Below are positions 6,050 through 7,047 of a DNA stretch of 7,047 nucleotides, one piece after another. Position numbers and translations under genes: made by a program. The first letter of the stretch is position 1. Each line of letters starts with the position of its first letter. Below the pieces are notes generated by a model, which did no database searches, was not told the DNA's origin, and saw nothing but the letters and a program-made list of their open reading frames with translations. This DNA comes from an uncultured Litorilinea sp. GTDB lineage: Bacteria > Chloroflexota > Anaerolineae > Caldilineales > Caldilineaceae. The DNA is taken from positions 1 through 7,047 of the forward strand of contig CAKZVN010000019.1 of the NCBI GenBank assembly GCA_937922105.1, written 5' to 3'.

Positions 6050-6829
6050 ATGCGCGTCAACAGTGCCAAAGCCAAGATGCTGGACGGCCAGCCTGCGTTC
6101 GGCTATGCCCTAGCCATGGGGTCGCCGGAAATGGCCGAACTGCTGGGCAATTCGGGGATTGATTTTCTCTTGCTGGACCGGCAGCACGGTTCCTGGGGCG
6201 AAGATTCCACCATCACCGCGCTCGCCTATCTGAGCAACAGCCCGGCGGTGCCCATGGCACGCGTCGTTACCAATAGCTATGCCCAGATCGGCCGGCTGTT
6301 GGATGAAGGGATGCTGGGGATCGTGGTGCCGATGGTGGATACGGTGGAGCAAGCCGAGGCGGTGGCGGCGGCTTGTCGTTTCCCGCCCAAGGGGCGCCGC
6401 TCGTGGGGCTGGGGTCGGGCGCGCGTCTATGGCTCCGACTACCCTGCCTGGGCCGACGCCGAGGTCTTTGTCGCCGTCCAGTTGGAAAGCATCGAGGCGG
6501 TGCAAAACGCCGAGGCGATCATGGCGGTGCCGGGCATTGACGGCTGTTGGGTCGGGCCGGGCGACTTGGCGCTCTCCATGGGCATCCATCCCTTCCGCGC
6601 ACGGGAATATGACGAGCATCGCCGCGCGCTGGAGGCAGTGGTCACTGCGTGTCGCAACACCGGCACGATTCCCGGCATTGCGGGCAGCACGCCGGACGAG
6701 GGAATTGAGTACGCAGCCATGGGCTTCCAGTTTATCACTGCGGGTAGCGACATCGGCTTTCTGAGCGGCGCCGCCGCTGCGGGCGTCGCCAAACTCGCCA
6801 CCAGCCACACTATAGGTCAGGAGTCTTGA
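6050..6829 (+). CDS. HpcH/HpaI-family 2-oxo acid aldolase
   Basis: Class II, metal-dependent aldolase of the 4-hydroxy-2-oxo-heptanedioate / 2-keto-3-deoxy-sugar acid type, which splits a 4-hydroxy-2-oxo acid into pyruvate and an aldehyde in the cytoplasm. Its 259 residues match the family length of about 250-270 and form one TIM barrel. Visible are FLLLDRQHG with catalytic H46, ARV with pyruvate-binding R71, the glycine-rich GMLGIVVPMVDTVEQA (87-102), CRFPPKGRRSWGWG (109-122), metal ligand E146 in QLES, and metal ligand D172 in GPGDLALSMG. The family's common DxEH appears as DRQH, a mild variant. The true substrate (rhamnonate, homoprotocatechuate pathway or other) cannot be told. It is the first gene of an operon with the dehydrogenase 5 nt downstream. 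Confidence 0.93.
   Translation: MRVNSAKAKMLDGQPAFGYALAMGSPEMAELLGNSGIDFLLLDRQHGSWGEDSTITALAYLSNSPAVPMARVVTNSYAQIGRLLDEGMLGIVVPMVDTVEQAEAVAAACRFPPKGRRSWGWGRARVYGSDYPAWADAEVFVAVQLESIEAVQNAEAIMAVPGIDGCWVGPGDLALSMGIHPFRAREYDEHRRALEAVVTACRNTGTIPGIAGSTPDEGIEYAAMGFQFITAGSDIGFLSGAAAAGVAKLATSHTIGQES
6819..6823 (+). promoter_or_regulatory. Ribosome binding site of the Ldh/Mdh-family gene
   Basis: AGGAG inside the last codons of the aldolase, 11 nt before the ATG at 6835. The spacing is rather long, but no better site precedes the later ATGs at 6856, 6862 or 6865. Confidence 0.45.
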
Positions 6830-6834
6830 CCCCT

Positions 6835-7047
6835 ATGGAACCGCAAGCCGTTCCCATGCGCATGATGCAGGCTGATGCCCTGCGTGACTTTACCGCTGCC
6901 GCCTTCCGTGCTGTGGGTGTCCCTGCGGACCAAGCCGCCGACGCCGCGCATGTGCTGGTCTGGGCCAATCTACACGGCGTGGACACCCACGGCGTGCGCA
7001 ACCTCAAGAAGTTTTACATTGACGGTATCAACAGCGGCATGATCACC
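6835..7047 (+). CDS. Ldh/Mdh-family NAD(P)-dependent 2-oxo acid dehydrogenase, N-terminal part only
   Basis: The first 71 codons of a member of the malate/L-lactate/ureidoglycolate dehydrogenase family (the non-Rossmann Ldh_2 fold), reversibly converting 2-hydroxy and 2-oxo acids with NAD(P). The diagnostic stretch is ANLHGVDTHGVRNL (44-57), the family's DLHG-x-SHG segment with H47 and H52, followed by an FYIDGINSGMI region. The frame stays open to the right edge; full-length members have about 330-360 residues, so roughly four fifths is missing. The start at 6835 gives seven residues before MRMMQADALRDF; starts at 6856-6865 are possible alternatives. The 5-nt gap to the aldolase indicates co-transcription and perhaps a shared pathway in which the 2-oxo acid or aldehyde-derived product is interconverted. 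Confidence 0.85.
   Translation, partial: MEPQAVPMRMMQADALRDFTAAAFRAVGVPADQAADAAHVLVWANLHGVDTHGVRNLKKFYIDGINSGMIT

Noticed and set aside
5958..6113. Small frame with four consecutive His codons (5970-5981) resembling a his-operon attenuator leader peptide
   Set aside because: It has no ribosome binding site, overlaps the aldolase start and runs into that gene. The downstream genes are not histidine biosynthesis, and the His run is a by-product of the CAT-rich tract.

Overview
The window is GC-rich (clearly above 60% by eye) bacterial DNA, with closely spaced genes, short non-coding gaps and good Shine-Dalgarno sequences before most starts. The gene set suggests a free-living heterotroph: a long repair nuclease-helicase fusion, a Tat-type lipoprotein with an Ala/Pro-rich tether, and a set of sugar-acid or aromatic catabolic enzymes. 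My tentative guess is a member of the Chloroflexota. That is inference from protein style only, since no marker gene is present.

Left part (1-2902, minus strand): one uninterrupted reading frame of at least 967 codons that runs off the left edge. Its N-terminal ~413 residues look like endonuclease Q (PHP-type metal nuclease plus a Cys-containing zinc module). A ~70-residue Pro/Ala/Thr-rich linker follows, then a UvrD/PcrA-like superfamily 1 helicase that is cut off by the window edge. The frame was read codon by codon at the key motifs and is in register throughout.

Middle (2903-4873): a divergent spacer, then a plus-strand intradiol ring-cleavage dioxygenase with a twin-arginine lipoprotein signal. 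A minus-strand NAD(P)-dependent epimerase/dehydratase-type SDR points toward it, and the two 3' ends overlap by 20 bases. A second divergent spacer separates the epimerase from the next gene. Both divergent spacers hold an 18-bp inverted repeat of the same 6-6-6 layout with a similar centre.

Right part (4874-7047, plus strand): a DHRS1-like classical SDR, a strong hairpin that is a terminator candidate, then a perfect TATAAT box and a ~190-nt C-rich, G-poor leader. These precede an HpcH/HpaI-type 2-oxo acid aldolase and, 5 nt further on, the start of an Ldh/Mdh-family (malate/L-lactate/ureidoglycolate-type) dehydrogenase that leaves the right edge.

The right-hand genes fit together as oxidoreductases and a pyruvate-type aldolase for catabolism of a sugar acid or aromatic breakdown product. 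The exact substrate cannot be read from the sequence. The dioxygenase would act outside the membrane on catechol-like rings. The repair fusion appears unrelated to the catabolic genes. No tRNA, rRNA, CRISPR array, insertion sequence or phage gene was seen.
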